DNA of 64,000 nucleotides from Burkholderiaceae bacterium (GCA_004322135.1 SCSG01000003.1:1-64000); one strand, 5' to 3'. Positions 28,492 to 38,851 are shown, counted from the stretch's first letter. Notes: generated by a model not told the origin, from the letters alone. A program made the numbers and translations.

Positions 28492-29841
28492 ATGAAATCG
28501 ACGCGAGTGCAACTTAGGGCCAGCCTGTTTTTGCTGGTACTGGTTTTGTCTGTTCTGACGGTGCTGGCTGCTGGCCTTGGATGGTACAGCCTGCCCGACG
28601 GCGGTAACGACTTCTTTGTCCAGGTGCGTTATGCATTGGTGGCGCTCGCCGTCGTTTCAGTTTTGCTGGCGCTTGTTACCTGGATGACATTGTCGCGTGG
28701 AATCTTGCGACCCATCAGGCAGATCGGCCTGCAATTCGACCGCATTGCCGTTGGCGATCTGACGCAGCGTATTGAAGTAACCAACCACAACGAAGTGGGG
28801 GCGCTATACGCGGCGGTCAAGCGGCTGCAGGATAACCTTGGCCGTAGCGTGGGAGGCGTTCGGGCCGGGCTCGAGCGTATTAGTGCAGGCACCCAGGAAA
28901 TCGTCGTTGGCAATACCAATTTAAGTAACCGTACCGAACAACAGGCGGCGGCGTTGCAGGAAACTGCGGCGAGCATGGAAGAGCTTGCCGCCACGGTCAG
29001 ACAAAATGCCGATAATGCGCTTCAGGCCAACCAGTTGGCAGCCAGTGCTTCCGAAGTGGCGCGACGTGGCGGTGATGCGGTGGGAGAAGTCGTGTCTACC
29101 ATGCAGGGAATTTCCGCCAGCTCGCGCAAGATTTCCGACATTGTCGGGGTGATCGACAGCATCGCGTTCCAGACAAATATTCTCGCGCTGAACGCCGCAG
29201 TGGAGGCGGCGCGCGCCGGTGAACAGGGCAAGGGGTTTGCCGTTGTCGCGTCTGAAGTGCGGGCGTTGGCGCAACGAAGCGCTCACGCTGCCAAGGAGAT
29301 CAAGGATCTTATTGACGATTCGGTCAAAAAGGTGGCAGAGGGTTCACAGCAGGTGCAGCGCGCCGGTGAAACCATGCAGGAAATCGTGGCCTCGGTGGCC
29401 CGGGTCACCGACATCATGGGCGAAATTTCAGCGGCTTCAACCGAGCAGTCCAGCGGCATTGAACAAATAAATCGCGCGGTAACCCAGATGGACGGGGTGA
29501 CGCAGCAGAACGCGGCGCTGGTCGAGCAGGCGGCCCGATCGGCCTCCGAGCTGCATGATCAGGTGGCACAGGCCAGCAGCGCTGTCGCGGTGTACAAATT
29601 GTCCGGGCCCCGGATCATCGATGTCACGACCAGGCAGGTTCCGGCTCCCGCGATTTCCGGAGTGCGCGACACAGCGGGGACACGTACCGCTACGCAGACT
29701 CCGGCATTGGCACCGCGAGGCAGTGCGCAGCCGCCCAAGGCGCTGGCTCGCACTGCCACTGCAGCAAGTGCGGCCACAAGCGCTGCGCCTGCACCAAGCC
29801 GACTCGCTGCGGCAAGTGATGATGACTGGGAAGAGTTTTGA
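28492..29841 (+). CDS. Methyl-accepting chemotaxis protein without periplasmic sensor domain
   Basis: Two membrane helices (about 11-32 and 46-66) are separated by only some 13 residues, so there is no periplasmic ligand domain. A HAMP domain ([18 protein letters not shown]) and a signalling hairpin with [20 protein letters not shown] follow. The tail is a long Ala/Pro/Thr-rich linker ending in DDDWEEF. The last five residues resemble the NWETF pentapeptide that recruits CheR and CheB. The ATG follows the flgL stop with no gap, so it should be expressed with the late hook genes. It may sense membrane or cytoplasmic state, or act as an adaptation helper; that is inference. Confidence 0.93.
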   Translation: MKSTRVQLRASLFLLVLVLSVLTVLAAGLGWYSLPDGGNDFFVQVRYALVALAVVSVLLALVTWMTLSRGILRPIRQIGLQFDRIAVGDLTQRIEVTNHNEVGALYAAVKRLQDNLGRSVGGVRAGLERISAGTQEIVVGNTNLSNRTEQQAAALQETAASMEELAATVRQNADNALQANQLAASASEVARRGGDAVGEVVSTMQGISASSRKISDIVGVIDSIAFQTNILALNAAVEAARAGEQGKGFAVVASEVRALAQRSAHAAKEIKDLIDDSVKKVAEGSQQVQRAGETMQEIVASVARVTDIMGEISAASTEQSSGIEQINRAVTQMDGVTQQNAALVEQAARSASELHDQVAQASSAVAVYKLSGPRIIDVTTRQVPAPAISGVRDTAGTRTATQTPALAPRGSAQPPKALARTATAASAATSAAPAPSRLAAASDDDWEEF

Positions 29842-29843
29842 GC

Positions 29844-30416
29844 ATGAGGGTCCAGGGTAGCCCCGAAGCGGGGCGGACAGTGCGGCGTTGCGCGGTGGCG
29901 TGTGATGCAAGCGTTGCAGTCACTGCGACGGGAAAGGCCTGGGCGTTGTGGCGCCGCGCCGCCGTTAGTTCGGTATTCGTGCTGCTGGCCGCATGCAGCA
30001 CGACGGGGCAGGGTTTTAACGCCATGGCCCTGTCGAAAATTGTGCCTGGCCAGACAACTTTCGAGCAGGCGCAATCGCTGCTGGGGGCAGCGCCGGTCGA
30101 TATTTACGATCAGGGTGATGGCTCGTTGATGGCGCGCTGGGCTTACAAGGCGTCGGTCATGACGGACGCGATTTATGCCCGGCAGGAGTTGTTGCTCATG
30201 TTCGACACTCATGGCCGGTTCCAACGGGTCGTAGATAGTGTCAATGTTCCCACCGAGCCTGGGAAAGCCGTTGCGCCCGCAGTCGGCGGTGTCGCGCCGG
30301 GGGATGCTGGGGTGGGGCGCAGCCGCGTTCAGGCCGTACCGCCCAACCCGGTGGCCGATACCTCGACCAGGGGCATCGACAATACCGTCGTAACTTATCC
30401 GCTCGGGCCGCAATAG
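29844..30416 (+). CDS. Putative BamE/SmpA-like outer-membrane lipoprotein
   Basis: A 190-residue reading frame has a hydrophobic stretch and lipobox LLAACS (Cys near 51), then a segment (SKIVPGQTTFEQAQSLLGAA) resembling the SmpA/OmlA (BamE) fold and similar small lipoproteins. The Arg-rich 30 residues before the hydrophobic stretch suggest that the true start is downstream, perhaps the TTG before WRRAAVSS. It lies two bases after the receptor stop, as last gene of the flgK-flgL-mcp unit. A flagellar role is unproven. Confidence 0.7.
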   Translation: MRVQGSPEAGRTVRRCAVACDASVAVTATGKAWALWRRAAVSSVFVLLAACSTTGQGFNAMALSKIVPGQTTFEQAQSLLGAAPVDIYDQGDGSLMARWAYKASVMTDAIYARQELLLMFDTHGRFQRVVDSVNVPTEPGKAVAPAVGGVAPGDAGVGRSRVQAVPPNPVADTSTRGIDNTVVTYPLGPQ

Positions 30417-30498
30417 TCGCTGCTGCGACGCCAGCAATGGTATTCGTGAGATAGCCGCGGCAAAGGCGCCAATAATCCGACGACGTGGAGCGGAACGT

Positions 30499-31287
30499 TC
30501 AGCCGCCTGCCAGAGCCTGTGTCAGGCGGCTCATCGCCGCGTAACCCAGCTCGAACATATGGTTCAGAAATGGCGACGTTTGCGGGAGCACCACCATCAA
30601 CAGAAGTAGGCCGGTGGCCAGGGTGATGGGAAATCCGACAGCGAATACTGAAAGTTGTTGGGCTGTCCGGTTCAGTATGCCCAGGGCAAGATTGATGGTG
30701 AGCAGAATGATGATGAACGGCAGAGCCAGCAGCATTCCTCCCAGCAGTACCTGCGAACTCCATTCGAACAGCACGTTGAAGCCGTCGGCATTCAGGGCGT
30801 GGGCGCTGATTGGCAAAGTCTCGAAGGTACGCAGGACGCCGGCCAGTACTAGAAGATGGCCATTGACCGAAATGAACAGCAATATGGCCATGACGTTCAT
30901 GATGCGTGCGAGTACAGCGGTGTTGGCGCCGGTGGCCGGGTCAAAGAACGAGGCAAAGGCCAACCCCATTTGCAGTCCGACGAATTCTCCTGCGGTCTGG
31001 ACGGCAGCAAAGACGATGCGCATGGTCAGGCCTAGCGACATGCCAATCAGGACTTGCTGCAGCGTGATCCACAGGCCCTCATACGAAGCGGGAGAGACGT
31101 TGGGCAGGGGGCCAACGCTTGGAGCGACGGCCACGGTGATCAGCGCCGCGAATCCGATCTTGACACGCACGGGAATGGACGATTCACCGAGCACGGGCGC
31201 TGTGCCCAGTAGCGAGACGATGCGAAAAAAAGGCCAGAGAAATGCGGTGATCCAGCCGTAAAGCTGATCGATCTGGAACGAAATCAT
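30499..31287 (-). CDS. fliR: Flagellar export gate protein FliR
   Basis: FliR is an inner-membrane export-gate subunit that forms the gate complex with FliP and FliQ. The 262 residues are mostly membrane helices, with the family N-terminus (WPFFRIVSLLGTAPVLGE) and the segment VGLQMGLAFASFFDPATG. It is last gene of the leftward fli block; its end faces the lipoprotein gene with 82 bases between. Confidence 0.96.
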   Translation of the reverse strand: MISFQIDQLYGWITAFLWPFFRIVSLLGTAPVLGESSIPVRVKIGFAALITVAVAPSVGPLPNVSPASYEGLWITLQQVLIGMSLGLTMRIVFAAVQTAGEFVGLQMGLAFASFFDPATGANTAVLARIMNVMAILLFISVNGHLLVLAGVLRTFETLPISAHALNADGFNVLFEWSSQVLLGGMLLALPFIIILLTINLALGILNRTAQQLSVFAVGFPITLATGLLLLMVVLPQTSPFLNHMFELGYAAMSRLTQALAGG

Positions 31288-31314
31288 GGGTTTAGTGTTG
31301 GCCTGGCATGGGCG

Positions 31315-31584
31315 TCAGGACACCATCCCCGGAATTTGCGAGAACAGCAGCGTTATGTAGTCGACCATGGTGCTGATCAGCCACGGCCCCAGCAGCACAA
31401 GCGCAATACCGACGGCGAGCAGCTTGGGGATGAATGACAGAGTCATTTCGTTGATTTGCGTTGCCGCCTGGAAAATGCTGATTATCAGGCCGACAGCCAG
31501 TGTGACCAGAAGGATGGGACCCGCCATGATCAATGCTACCTTCATCGCCAGGTAGGTCATGGACATAACGGTTTCGGAAGTCAT
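31315..31584 (-). CDS. fliQ: Flagellar export gate protein FliQ
   Basis: FliQ is a small export-gate subunit: 89 residues with two membrane helices and the conserved loop FQAATQINEMTLSFIPKLLA. It lies between fliP and fliR, nine bases after fliP. Confidence 0.96.
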   Translation of the reverse strand: MTSETVMSMTYLAMKVALIMAGPILLVTLAVGLIISIFQAATQINEMTLSFIPKLLAVGIALVLLGPWLISTMVDYITLLFSQIPGMVS

Positions 31585-31593
31585 GGCGGCACC

Positions 31594-32388
31594 TTATTGG
31601 TAAAAACTTCGAGCCAGCGATCCAAGCAGCAGATGCCAGCCATCGGCCAGCACGAAGAGCATGAGCTTGAACGGCAACGAAATGGTGACTGGCGGCACCA
31701 TCATCATCCCCAGCGCCATCAGGACACTGGCGACGACCAGGTCGATGATCAGGAATGGAATGAAAATGGTGAAACCGATCTGGAAGGCAGTCTTGAGTTC
31801 GCTGGTGACGAAGGCCGGTACCAGCACACGCATGGGGACATCGTCGGCACTTTGCAATTCACCGATATTGGCCATGTTGGTGAACAGTGACAAGTCGGCC
31901 TGACGCGTCTGGTGCAGCATAAACGTATGCAGCGGCTTGGCGCCGCGCTCTATCGCTGTCTCGAATGTAATGGTGCCGGCGCTTAACGGCTGGTAGGCCT
32001 GGCTGTAGATCTCGTTGAACACCGGCGACATGGTGTAGAAGGTGAGGAACAGTGCCAGTCCGACCAGCACCGAATTGGGGGGGGATGCGGCCGTACCCAT
32101 GGCGCTGCGCAACAGGCCCAGGACGATGATGATGCGCGTGAAGCCGGTCATCATGAGCAGGATCGCCGGCAGGAACGACATCATGGTCAACAGCAGCAGG
32201 GTCTGTACGCTTAGCGAATAGGTTTGGCTGCCGTTTGGGCCCAGGGTGGAAGTAAGCGCCGGCAGGGTGGCTTGTGCCAGGCTGGTCGAAGGGTAAGTGC
32301 AGGCCAGGAGGAATAGGCCTGGCAGGACTGCTCCCTTCAAATGCGGCAGTATGCGACCGGCGCGTCGGGTGATGAAAGATACGTTCAT
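31594..32388 (-). CDS. fliP: Flagellar export gate protein FliP
   Basis: FliP forms the core channel of the flagellar export gate. The 264-residue precursor has an N-terminal signal sequence (cleavage after TSLAQA is likely). The family signatures [20 protein letters not shown] and [17 protein letters not shown] are clear. The ATG at 32388, 20 bases after the fliO stop, is chosen since upstream starts would overlap fliO and bury the signal peptide. Confidence 0.95.
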   Translation of the reverse strand: MNVSFITRRAGRILPHLKGAVLPGLFLLACTYPSTSLAQATLPALTSTLGPNGSQTYSLSVQTLLLLTMMSFLPAILLMMTGFTRIIIVLGLLRSAMGTAASPPNSVLVGLALFLTFYTMSPVFNEIYSQAYQPLSAGTITFETAIERGAKPLHTFMLHQTRQADLSLFTNMANIGELQSADDVPMRVLVPAFVTSELKTAFQIGFTIFIPFLIIDLVVASVLMALGMMMVPPVTISLPFKLMLFVLADGWHLLLGSLARSFYQ

Positions 32389-32407
32389 GGTGAATGGCCG
32401 CGCTGTG

Positions 32408-32752
32408 TCAACCGTGGCGCCGCGACAAAACCTGTGTAAAGGCACTGGCGAATGAGGCTGGGCCAACTGGGTCGGCAAGTTCTGCCGTCGCGTCAGAGTG
32501 TGTTGATGGCGGCATGGTATGCAGCAGCGTGATCTGATTGCCCGCTATTCCGACCACAAGGCGCGCACCCTCAACCTCAACGATGGAGATATACGAGTGT
32601 GCACCCAGGCGTTGACTGCCGACGACTTTGATTGCCTGGCCCTGGCTGCTGCGCAGCCAACCGGCACGGCGCGTTGCCCATGCTCCGCCCAGGATCAGCA
32701 ACACAATGAAGATCAGGCTTGCGATCAGGCGCAGGATGTCGGCGTCACTCAT
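32408..32752 (-). CDS. fliO: Flagellar export assembly protein FliO
   Basis: FliO helps assemble the FliP ring. It has 114 residues with one membrane helix (about 8-26). A small cytoplasmic domain with [20 protein letters not shown] and a variable tail follow. It lies between fliN and fliP, as always in the fliLMNOPQR series. Confidence 0.93.
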   Translation of the reverse strand: MSDADILRLIASLIFIVLLILGGAWATRRAGWLRSSQGQAIKVVGSQRLGAHSYISIVEVEGARLVVGIAGNQITLLHTMPPSTHSDATAELADPVGPASFASAFTQVLSRRHG

Positions 32753-32761
32753 GTCGGTTGC

Positions 32762-33361
32762 CTAGCGGCGGCTGTTAAGCCGATTCAGCCTGTCCGAAGG
32801 AGTAATGATGTCGGTCAGGCGCACGCCGTATTTGTCGTCCACGACCACCACCTCACCTTGGGCGATGAGGTAGCCATTGACAAAAATATCCATAGGTTCG
32901 CCTGCCAGACCGTCGAGTTCGACGACCGAGCCCTGTCCAAGCTGCAGGATATTCTTGATGGTCAGCGTCGTACGACCCAGTTCCACCGACAACTGCACCG
33001 GGATATCCATGATCAGGTCGATATCGCTATTGCCGTCGGCAACGCTGTCGATGAGCGGCTGGAACACATCTTGTGCCGCCTTGGGTGTTGATTCGGCGGG
33101 TGAGTCGGGTGTGTCGCCCTGGGCTGATGCGCCGGATGCGGATGAGGTGCTTGTCTGTGTCGCGGATGCCGCGGTCGCTGCCGTTTGCTCGGCCAGGGCA
33201 CTGGCCCAGTCATCCGTACTTTGCTGCAGACCGTCAGCCTGGGTGGATTGTCCGGTTTCTCCGGTTTGCCTGGATTGCTCGGCCAGCGCATCGGCCCAAT
33301 CCTTGTCCGTGGTGTCCGGCGTACTTTCGCTCTTGTCGGGGTCTTGGGTGGGGTCAGTCAT
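32762..33361 (-). CDS. fliN: Flagellar motor switch protein FliN with duplicated N-terminal motif
   Basis: FliN forms the C-ring base with FliM. The C-terminal SpoA domain (DIDLIMDIPVQLSVELGRTT, and GEVVVVDDKYGVRLTDI) is highly conserved. The N-terminus is about 60 residues longer than in enterics and contains the motif DWADALAEQ (21-29), repeated as DWASALAEQ (51-59). Enteric FliN has one such motif. The start overlaps fliM by eight bases. Confidence 0.96.
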   Translation of the reverse strand: MTDPTQDPDKSESTPDTTDKDWADALAEQSRQTGETGQSTQADGLQQSTDDWASALAEQTAATAASATQTSTSSASGASAQGDTPDSPAESTPKAAQDVFQPLIDSVADGNSDIDLIMDIPVQLSVELGRTTLTIKNILQLGQGSVVELDGLAGEPMDIFVNGYLIAQGEVVVVDDKYGVRLTDIITPSDRLNRLNSRR

Positions 33362-34364
33362 CGTGGGTCGCTTTGGTTGGTTCGGTTTGAGGGTTCGTCA
33401 GCATTTTTTGCACACGTAGCGCATACCGCCCGTTGAACGTGCCGTATGTGCATTCCATGACAGGAACTTGTCCGACGTGGGCGGTTACGATAAGCGGGAT
33501 TTCAATGGGTAGTATGTCGTTGACCTGCATCTTGAGCAGCTGGCCTATCGTGGTCGCGATAGTGGCGAATTCGGCGGACAAATTGACATTGGCATTGCGT
33601 ACCTGACGCGTCAGTTGATGTGTCCATCGTTGGTCCACTTCCTCCATGGTGTTGTCTTGTAGTGGGCGGGTAAGCAGGTCTCGTACCGGTTCGAGCATAG
33701 AGTAGGGCAGGCAGATATTGAGTTGCCCGCCCGAGGCGCCCAGCTCGATCTTGAATGACGAGACGACCACGATTTCGTTGCCGCTGGTGATGCTGGCAAA
33801 TTTGGTGTGCATCTCGGAGCGGATGTACTCGAACTCCACGGGATACACGCTTTTCCAGGCTGCGCCATAGCTTTCCAGCGTCATGTCCAGCAGCCGTCCA
33901 ATAATGCGCTGTTCGGTTACCGTGAAGTCACGGCCTTCAACACGGGTGTTGTAGCGGCCGTGCCCGCCGAAGAGGCTGTCGATTACAAGGAACACGATGC
34001 TTGGGTCGAACGTAAATAACGTGACGCCACGCAACGGCTTCATGCTGACCATGTTCAGGTTGCTTGGCACAGGCAGGTTGCGTTCGAATTCGGAGTATTT
34101 TTGCACCTTGATTGCCGACACGGTGATGTCGGCATTGCGACGCATGAAGCTTAGAAATGTTGAACGCAGGCGCCTGGCGAAGCGCTCGTTGATGAGTTCG
34201 AGCGTCTGCATGCGGTGACGCACGACGCGGTCAGGTGAGCTTAGATCATAGGGGCGCACGCCATGAGGATCTGGTGCCTTGGCAGGCGCTTCATCACTTT
34301 CGCCTGTTACGCCCGCGAGCAGCGCATCAACTTCATCCTGTGAGAGAAAGTTGGAGTAAGGCAT
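33354..34364 (-). CDS. fliM: Flagellar motor switch protein FliM
   Basis: FliM receives CheY-P and transmits the switch signal in the C ring. The CheY-binding N-terminal peptide (FLSQDEVDALLAGV) is intact. The middle CheC-like domain and the C-terminal SpoA domain (LLKMQVNDILPIEIP) follow. The 336 residues are of normal length. fliL lies directly upstream with its stop adjacent to this start. Confidence 0.97.
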   Translation of the reverse strand: MPYSNFLSQDEVDALLAGVTGESDEAPAKAPDPHGVRPYDLSSPDRVVRHRMQTLELINERFARRLRSTFLSFMRRNADITVSAIKVQKYSEFERNLPVPSNLNMVSMKPLRGVTLFTFDPSIVFLVIDSLFGGHGRYNTRVEGRDFTVTEQRIIGRLLDMTLESYGAAWKSVYPVEFEYIRSEMHTKFASITSGNEIVVVSSFKIELGASGGQLNICLPYSMLEPVRDLLTRPLQDNTMEEVDQRWTHQLTRQVRNANVNLSAEFATIATTIGQLLKMQVNDILPIEIPLIVTAHVGQVPVMECTYGTFNGRYALRVQKMLTNPQTEPTKATHDD

Positions 34365-34874
34365 TTATTGAACCACGAAGGCGGTGAACAAAACGCTCGA
34401 AACTGACGGAGCTTTCAATCGGGGATCATAGGGCGTTTTAATCGCGTTGATCAGGTTCTGCGTGAGTTGGGCACGCCCTTCGGGAGTCTGGAGTGTTGCC
34501 GAGTCGTATTTGGCGAATTCGGCAAGAAGGCGACTGCGTACGACGGGCATATAGGTTCGCAGTTCGTGACTTGACTCTTCGTCGTTCACGCGCACCGTGA
34601 TTTCCGCGTACAAGATGCGATTGGAGCGTGGGTCATTCAATGTAACGGTAAAGGCGTCCAGCTTCAGGAAAATGGGCTTCGGTACTGGGGGAGGCTGCAC
34701 GGCGGCGGCTGCTGCCGCCTGTGAGCCGGCGAACATGGATGCACCGAACTGCTTCAGCAACAGGAAAGTGCCCGCGATACTGATGCCGATGACCAGGATG
34801 GCCAGTAATAACATCTTGAGAAATTTTGAGGGCCTTTTGGATGCTTTGGGCTCTTTGAGTGCGTCAGTTGCCAT
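34365..34874 (-). CDS. fliL: Flagellar basal-body protein FliL
   Basis: FliL is an inner-membrane protein that surrounds and stabilises the stators. The 169 residues have a short basic N-terminus, one membrane helix (about 18-40) and a periplasmic stomatin-like domain ending in VSSVLFTAFVVQ. It is the first gene of the fliLMNOPQR series, 55 bases after fliK. Confidence 0.95.
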   Translation of the reverse strand: MATDALKEPKASKRPSKFLKMLLLAILVIGISIAGTFLLLKQFGASMFAGSQAAAAAAVQPPPVPKPIFLKLDAFTVTLNDPRSNRILYAEITVRVNDEESSHELRTYMPVVRSRLLAEFAKYDSATLQTPEGRAQLTQNLINAIKTPYDPRLKAPSVSSVLFTAFVVQ

Positions 34875-34929
34875 GATTTTCTTGGATGTTGGTTCGGTTG
34901 ATTCAGTTTGTCTGGTTCAGGGCTTGGAA

Positions 34930-36171
34930 TCAGGCGAATGTATCGATCACGGCATCGGGGTTGCGGGGTGAACGAGTAGCAGTGTGGGTTGTGGAAACTC
35001 CAACACCGGAACGCACGCCACTGGCGCTGACGGCGTGGATCGCACCGCCGCCGGACTCTCTTCCTTGCCCCGAAAATGTCTGTTGCTGGCTTTGATCGTT
35101 GACACTGGCCTGCCCCAGTGAAATTCCAGCCTGGGCCAGCTGCTGCTGCAGTTGTGGCAGCGCGTTTTCGATTGCCTGACGTACTGACGCGTGGGCCGAC
35201 GAGAACACGGCGTGAGCGATGTTGTCGTTGATGTTGATGGTGATGTGCAGCGGGCCAAGGTCGGGTGGGTCAAGACGCAACTGTGCTGTTTGATGTTGGT
35301 TGTGGGTGGTCTGTACCAGGGTCAGGACTTGTCGGCCGAAGTCTTGTCCCCACTGTGGCTGTTGTAGTGGCGTGGCGATACCCGGGGTGCCGCCAGGAAG
35401 TAGTGTTGCCCCGGCGGTCTGAATTTGTGCGGGCATCATCGCCGCTGGTGCAGACGTGCTCTGTGCTGCAGACGCGCTGGATGTGTCGTCAGGATTGGCG
35501 GTGCCGCCTGATTGCAGTGGTGCGTTGATGGCCAGGGTGGCGGCGTGCGTAGTGATCAGTGGAGCAGCTTGGGAAGCTTGTGTGCTGCTTGATTTTGCCT
35601 TTATGTTGTCGAGTGCGTCGGCCTTTGCCGCGTTGCCGCTGGTCGGTGGAAGTGCCCGTCCGTTCTTCGGATTGGACGTATCGCGGAGCTGGTCTGGAAC
35701 CTGCTGTCCGGTAGCCCGAGTGCCTCGCGCGGACAACGTCGTGTTGGCAGTCAGAACCTTGGCCTTTTCATTTCCTACAGCGTCACTTGCCGTAACCGCC
35801 AGCGCGGCCTGTGGTGTTGACTTGCCAGCGTTGGTGGCAACGGCTTTGGGTGTGCCAGCCAGGACGTGAGCAGCCATGTCGAGGGTTATTTGAGGCAGTG
35901 ACAGACCCTGTTCACCAGCAAGTTTGGCCAATTCCTCATCGCTTGCAGCGGCTTTGTCGTCGTCTCGTGATGCGGCGTGGCGGCCCGGCCCCGTATTGGT
36001 TGAATCAGGTTTCACCACTGCACTGCCGTTGTGCTCGTGGGCGGGGTGCTGATCGCTCAGCACACGTGAAAAACTTGCAGTGCCGCTTTCGGCGTCGTCA
36101 CGCGTGCCCACCGGGCGGTTCGGCTGGGTGGGTGTGGTGGGCGGAGCAGCGGTTATTGCAGGTGTGTTCAT
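34930..36171 (-). CDS. fliK: Flagellar hook-length control protein FliK
   Basis: FliK measures hook length and triggers the FlhB specificity switch. The protein is Ala/Pro/Thr-rich, as in the family. The C-terminal switch domain contains QLRLDPPDLGPLHITINI and the helix ALPQLQQQLAQAGISLGQ. The ATG at 36171 gives 413 residues and leaves a 16-base gap to fliJ. An upstream in-frame ATG would overlap most of fliJ. A second FliK-like gene exists at 42609-43931. Confidence 0.92.
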   Translation of the reverse strand: MNTPAITAAPPTTPTQPNRPVGTRDDAESGTASFSRVLSDQHPAHEHNGSAVVKPDSTNTGPGRHAASRDDDKAAASDEELAKLAGEQGLSLPQITLDMAAHVLAGTPKAVATNAGKSTPQAALAVTASDAVGNEKAKVLTANTTLSARGTRATGQQVPDQLRDTSNPKNGRALPPTSGNAAKADALDNIKAKSSSTQASQAAPLITTHAATLAINAPLQSGGTANPDDTSSASAAQSTSAPAAMMPAQIQTAGATLLPGGTPGIATPLQQPQWGQDFGRQVLTLVQTTHNQHQTAQLRLDPPDLGPLHITININDNIAHAVFSSAHASVRQAIENALPQLQQQLAQAGISLGQASVNDQSQQQTFSGQGRESGGGAIHAVSASGVRSGVGVSTTHTATRSPRNPDAVIDTFA

Positions 36172-36187
36172 GGGGCTGGACTCAAGA

Positions 36188-36637
36188 TTAGTGTGTGGTG
36201 CCCGCTCGGCGGAGAAGATTCGCTGAAATTTCGTCGTTGTTGCGTTGTTCTTTGCGGTTGTCGAGGAGGGCCTGTTGGTGTTTTTGCCTTGATTGGAGCG
36301 TTTCAAACGAGCTGAGGCGCCGTTTTTCCGTATACCAGCGCTTTTTGCCATTCTCTATTCTCAGGTCAATCTGAGCCACCACTCTATTTTGCTGCGAAAT
36401 GGCGTCGTCCAAAGTGGCGATAAACTGCCTAAAATTATGGTAATTCGAGGCGGACATGCCATTTTGCGTGGCTTTCTGAAGTCGTTCGGCATAATCCTGG
36501 CGATAAACGTGCAGCGTGGAGAGCTGTTCGTCGGCGTTGCGGCGCTCGATTGCCAGCAATTGCAGTTTTCTGGCGGCGTCATCTGCGTTGACCTGGGCCA
36601 GGTCAATAAGGGTTTCCAGAGGTTCAGGCTTGGGCAT
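36188..36637 (-). CDS. fliJ: Flagellar export chaperone FliJ
   Basis: FliJ is the coiled-coil stalk of the export ATPase. The product is 149 residues and almost wholly charged and helical ([36 protein letters not shown]). The ATG at 36637 is chosen because GAGG lies seven bases upstream. It overlaps the fliI end by 14 bases. Confidence 0.9.
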   Translation of the reverse strand: MPKPEPLETLIDLAQVNADDAARKLQLLAIERRNADEQLSTLHVYRQDYAERLQKATQNGMSASNYHNFRQFIATLDDAISQQNRVVAQIDLRIENGKKRWYTEKRRLSSFETLQSRQKHQQALLDNRKEQRNNDEISANLLRRAGTTH

Positions 36638-38099
36638 TTGTGGCCTCGGCATCTGCCTCGTCGTGGCCCAGCACACTGGCCAGTTCGCAGGTGGCCCGGG
36701 CGAACTCCACCCGGCTTTCCATGGGCTGCTGCAGGTACGCTTCCAGCCATGGGTACCTTTCGATGGCTTCGTCTATGTTCGGGTCATTGCCCTTGGTATA
36801 GGCCCCCACGGCGATGAGGTCGCGGTTGCGCTGGTAGCGCGACACCATCTTTTTGAACTGGTGCACCATTTCGAATTGTTTTTTGGAAATGATGGCCGAC
36901 ATGACGCGTGAAATGGATGCTTCGATGTCGATGGCAGGATAGTGCCCGGAGTCTGCCAGACTGCGCGAAAGCACGATGTGCCCGTCCAGAATGGCGCGGG
37001 CCGAGTCGGCGATGGGGTCCTGTTGATCGTCACCTTCAGTCAGCACCGTGTAAAAAGCCGTGATCGATCCCGCAGGCCTGCCATTCAGGGATGCGCCGTT
37101 GCCTGCGCGTTCAACCAGCGCTGGCAGCTTGGCAAAGACTGATGGTGGGTAGCCTTTGGTTGCAGGAGGCTCGCCGATAGCCAGTGCAATTTCACGCTGT
37201 GCCATGGCATAGCGCGTGAGCGAATCCATGATCAGCAATACGTTTTTGCCCTGATCACGGAAGTGTTCGGCCAGACGCGTTGCATAGACGGCTGCCTGCA
37301 GACGCAGCAGTGGTGATACGTCGGCTGGGGCAGCAACCACAACGGAGCGTTTCAGGCCTTCAGGTCCGAGGTTGAGTTCAATGAACTCCTTGACTTCGCG
37401 GCCACGTTCCCCGATGAGGCCCACGACAATGACATCAGCCGCCGTATAACGGGCCATCATGCCCAGTAGTACGCTTTTGCCGACGCCCGAGCCAGCGAAT
37501 AGCCCCATGCGTTGCCCGCGTCCGACGGTGAGCAGGCCGTTGATGGCCCGCACGCCTACGTCCAGCACCGAGTCGATGGGCGCGCGCGCTAGCGGATTGA
37601 TAGGCGCAGCGCTGAGCGGAGCCTGGGTGACATTGTGCAGTGGTCCGAGGCTGTCCAGGGGATGCCCTGCGCCGTCCAGTACACGCCCCAGCAGCGCATT
37701 TCCGACTGGAAGGTGGCGGCTTCGGGTCGTGGTGGGGTCCTGATCAACGGGGGAAAGTGGCATGTCGACAGGTCGGTGCGGGCCGGTTTCGACCGGCACG
37801 ACGCGTGCTCCTGGAGGCAGGCCCGAAATATCGCTTTGCGGCATCAGGAAGAGTGTGTGCCCATTGAACCCCACGACTTCCGCGTCGGCCCAGAGATTCT
37901 GGCTGGGGGAAATTTCGATCCTGCATGCAGCGCCGACCGCAAGGCTCAGCCCGGTTGCTTCAAGTACCAGCCCGGTAGCCCGCGTGACGCGTCCGGTGAC
38001 GTACCACGACTCGGTTGCCGCCACACGGTGCGAACCGATATCCAGCTGGGCGCGCCAGCGTTGCGAAGCGCAGTCCAGACGTGTCGTAACGGCGGTCAT
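36624..38099 (-). CDS. fliI: Flagellum-specific ATPase FliI
   Basis: FliI is the hexameric ATPase that unfolds and delivers export substrates. It is F1-beta-like, with Walker [15 protein letters not shown] (Lys near 208). The signature [15 protein letters not shown] and the Walker B region [16 protein letters not shown] follow. The 491 residues include a slightly extended N-terminus. The start overlaps fliH by four bases; fliJ follows. Confidence 0.97.
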   Translation of the reverse strand: MTAVTTRLDCASQRWRAQLDIGSHRVAATESWYVTGRVTRATGLVLEATGLSLAVGAACRIEISPSQNLWADAEVVGFNGHTLFLMPQSDISGLPPGARVVPVETGPHRPVDMPLSPVDQDPTTTRSRHLPVGNALLGRVLDGAGHPLDSLGPLHNVTQAPLSAAPINPLARAPIDSVLDVGVRAINGLLTVGRGQRMGLFAGSGVGKSVLLGMMARYTAADVIVVGLIGERGREVKEFIELNLGPEGLKRSVVVAAPADVSPLLRLQAAVYATRLAEHFRDQGKNVLLIMDSLTRYAMAQREIALAIGEPPATKGYPPSVFAKLPALVERAGNGASLNGRPAGSITAFYTVLTEGDDQQDPIADSARAILDGHIVLSRSLADSGHYPAIDIEASISRVMSAIISKKQFEMVHQFKKMVSRYQRNRDLIAVGAYTKGNDPNIDEAIERYPWLEAYLQQPMESRVEFARATCELASVLGHDEADAEATNAQA

Positions 38100-38851
38100 T
38101 TCCCGCGTTCCCAGGTGCCGGATTCACCCAGCGTGGATGTGACGCGCTGCCAGCGCGTCTGCAGTGTGGCGTCGATATTGCCGAGAGCGGTTTCCGCTAC
38201 ACAACCACCGTGTTCTACGGCGGGGTCGGCGATCAGGCGCCATTTGGCCGCGCCGGGATCTTCCTCTATGTATTCGCGCACCAGCAGCAGGTCTTCCGGG
38301 TGCAAGCGTAGAGTCAGGACAGCGTCCTTGCCGCGTTCCATGCAAAGGATGTCGCGCACCGTGTCGAGTATTTTCTCTGGGTGGACTTCGAGTGTGGTGC
38401 GCACGACTTGTCGGGCAATGCCGATGGCCAGATTGATCAGGGCTTGTCCGACTTCGCCTTCCATTGTGGCAAGCGACAGTGCGCCCGACGCCGCGATGGC
38501 GGCCAACTGCGCCGCTTCGGCCTTGGCCTTGCCTTGCCCCTGAGCGTAGCCGGCCTGGAATCCGGCGTCATAGCCCTCCTGATGGCCTGTGGTGGTGCCA
38601 TCGGCCTTTCCCACGTTGTAGCCCTTGGCATGGCCGGTCTTGTAACCCTCGTCGTGGCCGGCCTGTTGTGCCTTGAGGCGGATGACGCGGCCCATCTCTT
38701 CGAGGCGGCTGACGATGTCGTCCGGCAGTGGCGCGGTGGCGTTGCTCGCTTTGGATTCCTGCGCTTGCAGAGCTTCGAAGTTGGACATTTCCCAGCGTCG
38801 CCACGCGGTACCGTTGCGGTGCAGCGGATCGAACGAATCCTGCTCAGACAT
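38096..38851 (-). CDS. fliH: Flagellar export regulator FliH
   Basis: FliH binds and holds FliI and tethers it to FliN. The 251 residues have an N-terminal Trp motif (AWRRWEM). A Gly-rich heptad-like stretch follows ([20 protein letters not shown] onward), with the glycine-repeat helices typical of FliH. The C-terminal stator-like domain closes the protein. It overlaps fliG by eight bases and fliI by four. Confidence 0.95.
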   Translation of the reverse strand: MSEQDSFDPLHRNGTAWRRWEMSNFEALQAQESKASNATAPLPDDIVSRLEEMGRVIRLKAQQAGHDEGYKTGHAKGYNVGKADGTTTGHQEGYDAGFQAGYAQGQGKAKAEAAQLAAIAASGALSLATMEGEVGQALINLAIGIARQVVRTTLEVHPEKILDTVRDILCMERGKDAVLTLRLHPEDLLLVREYIEEDPGAAKWRLIADPAVEHGGCVAETALGNIDATLQTRWQRVTSTLGESGTWERGK

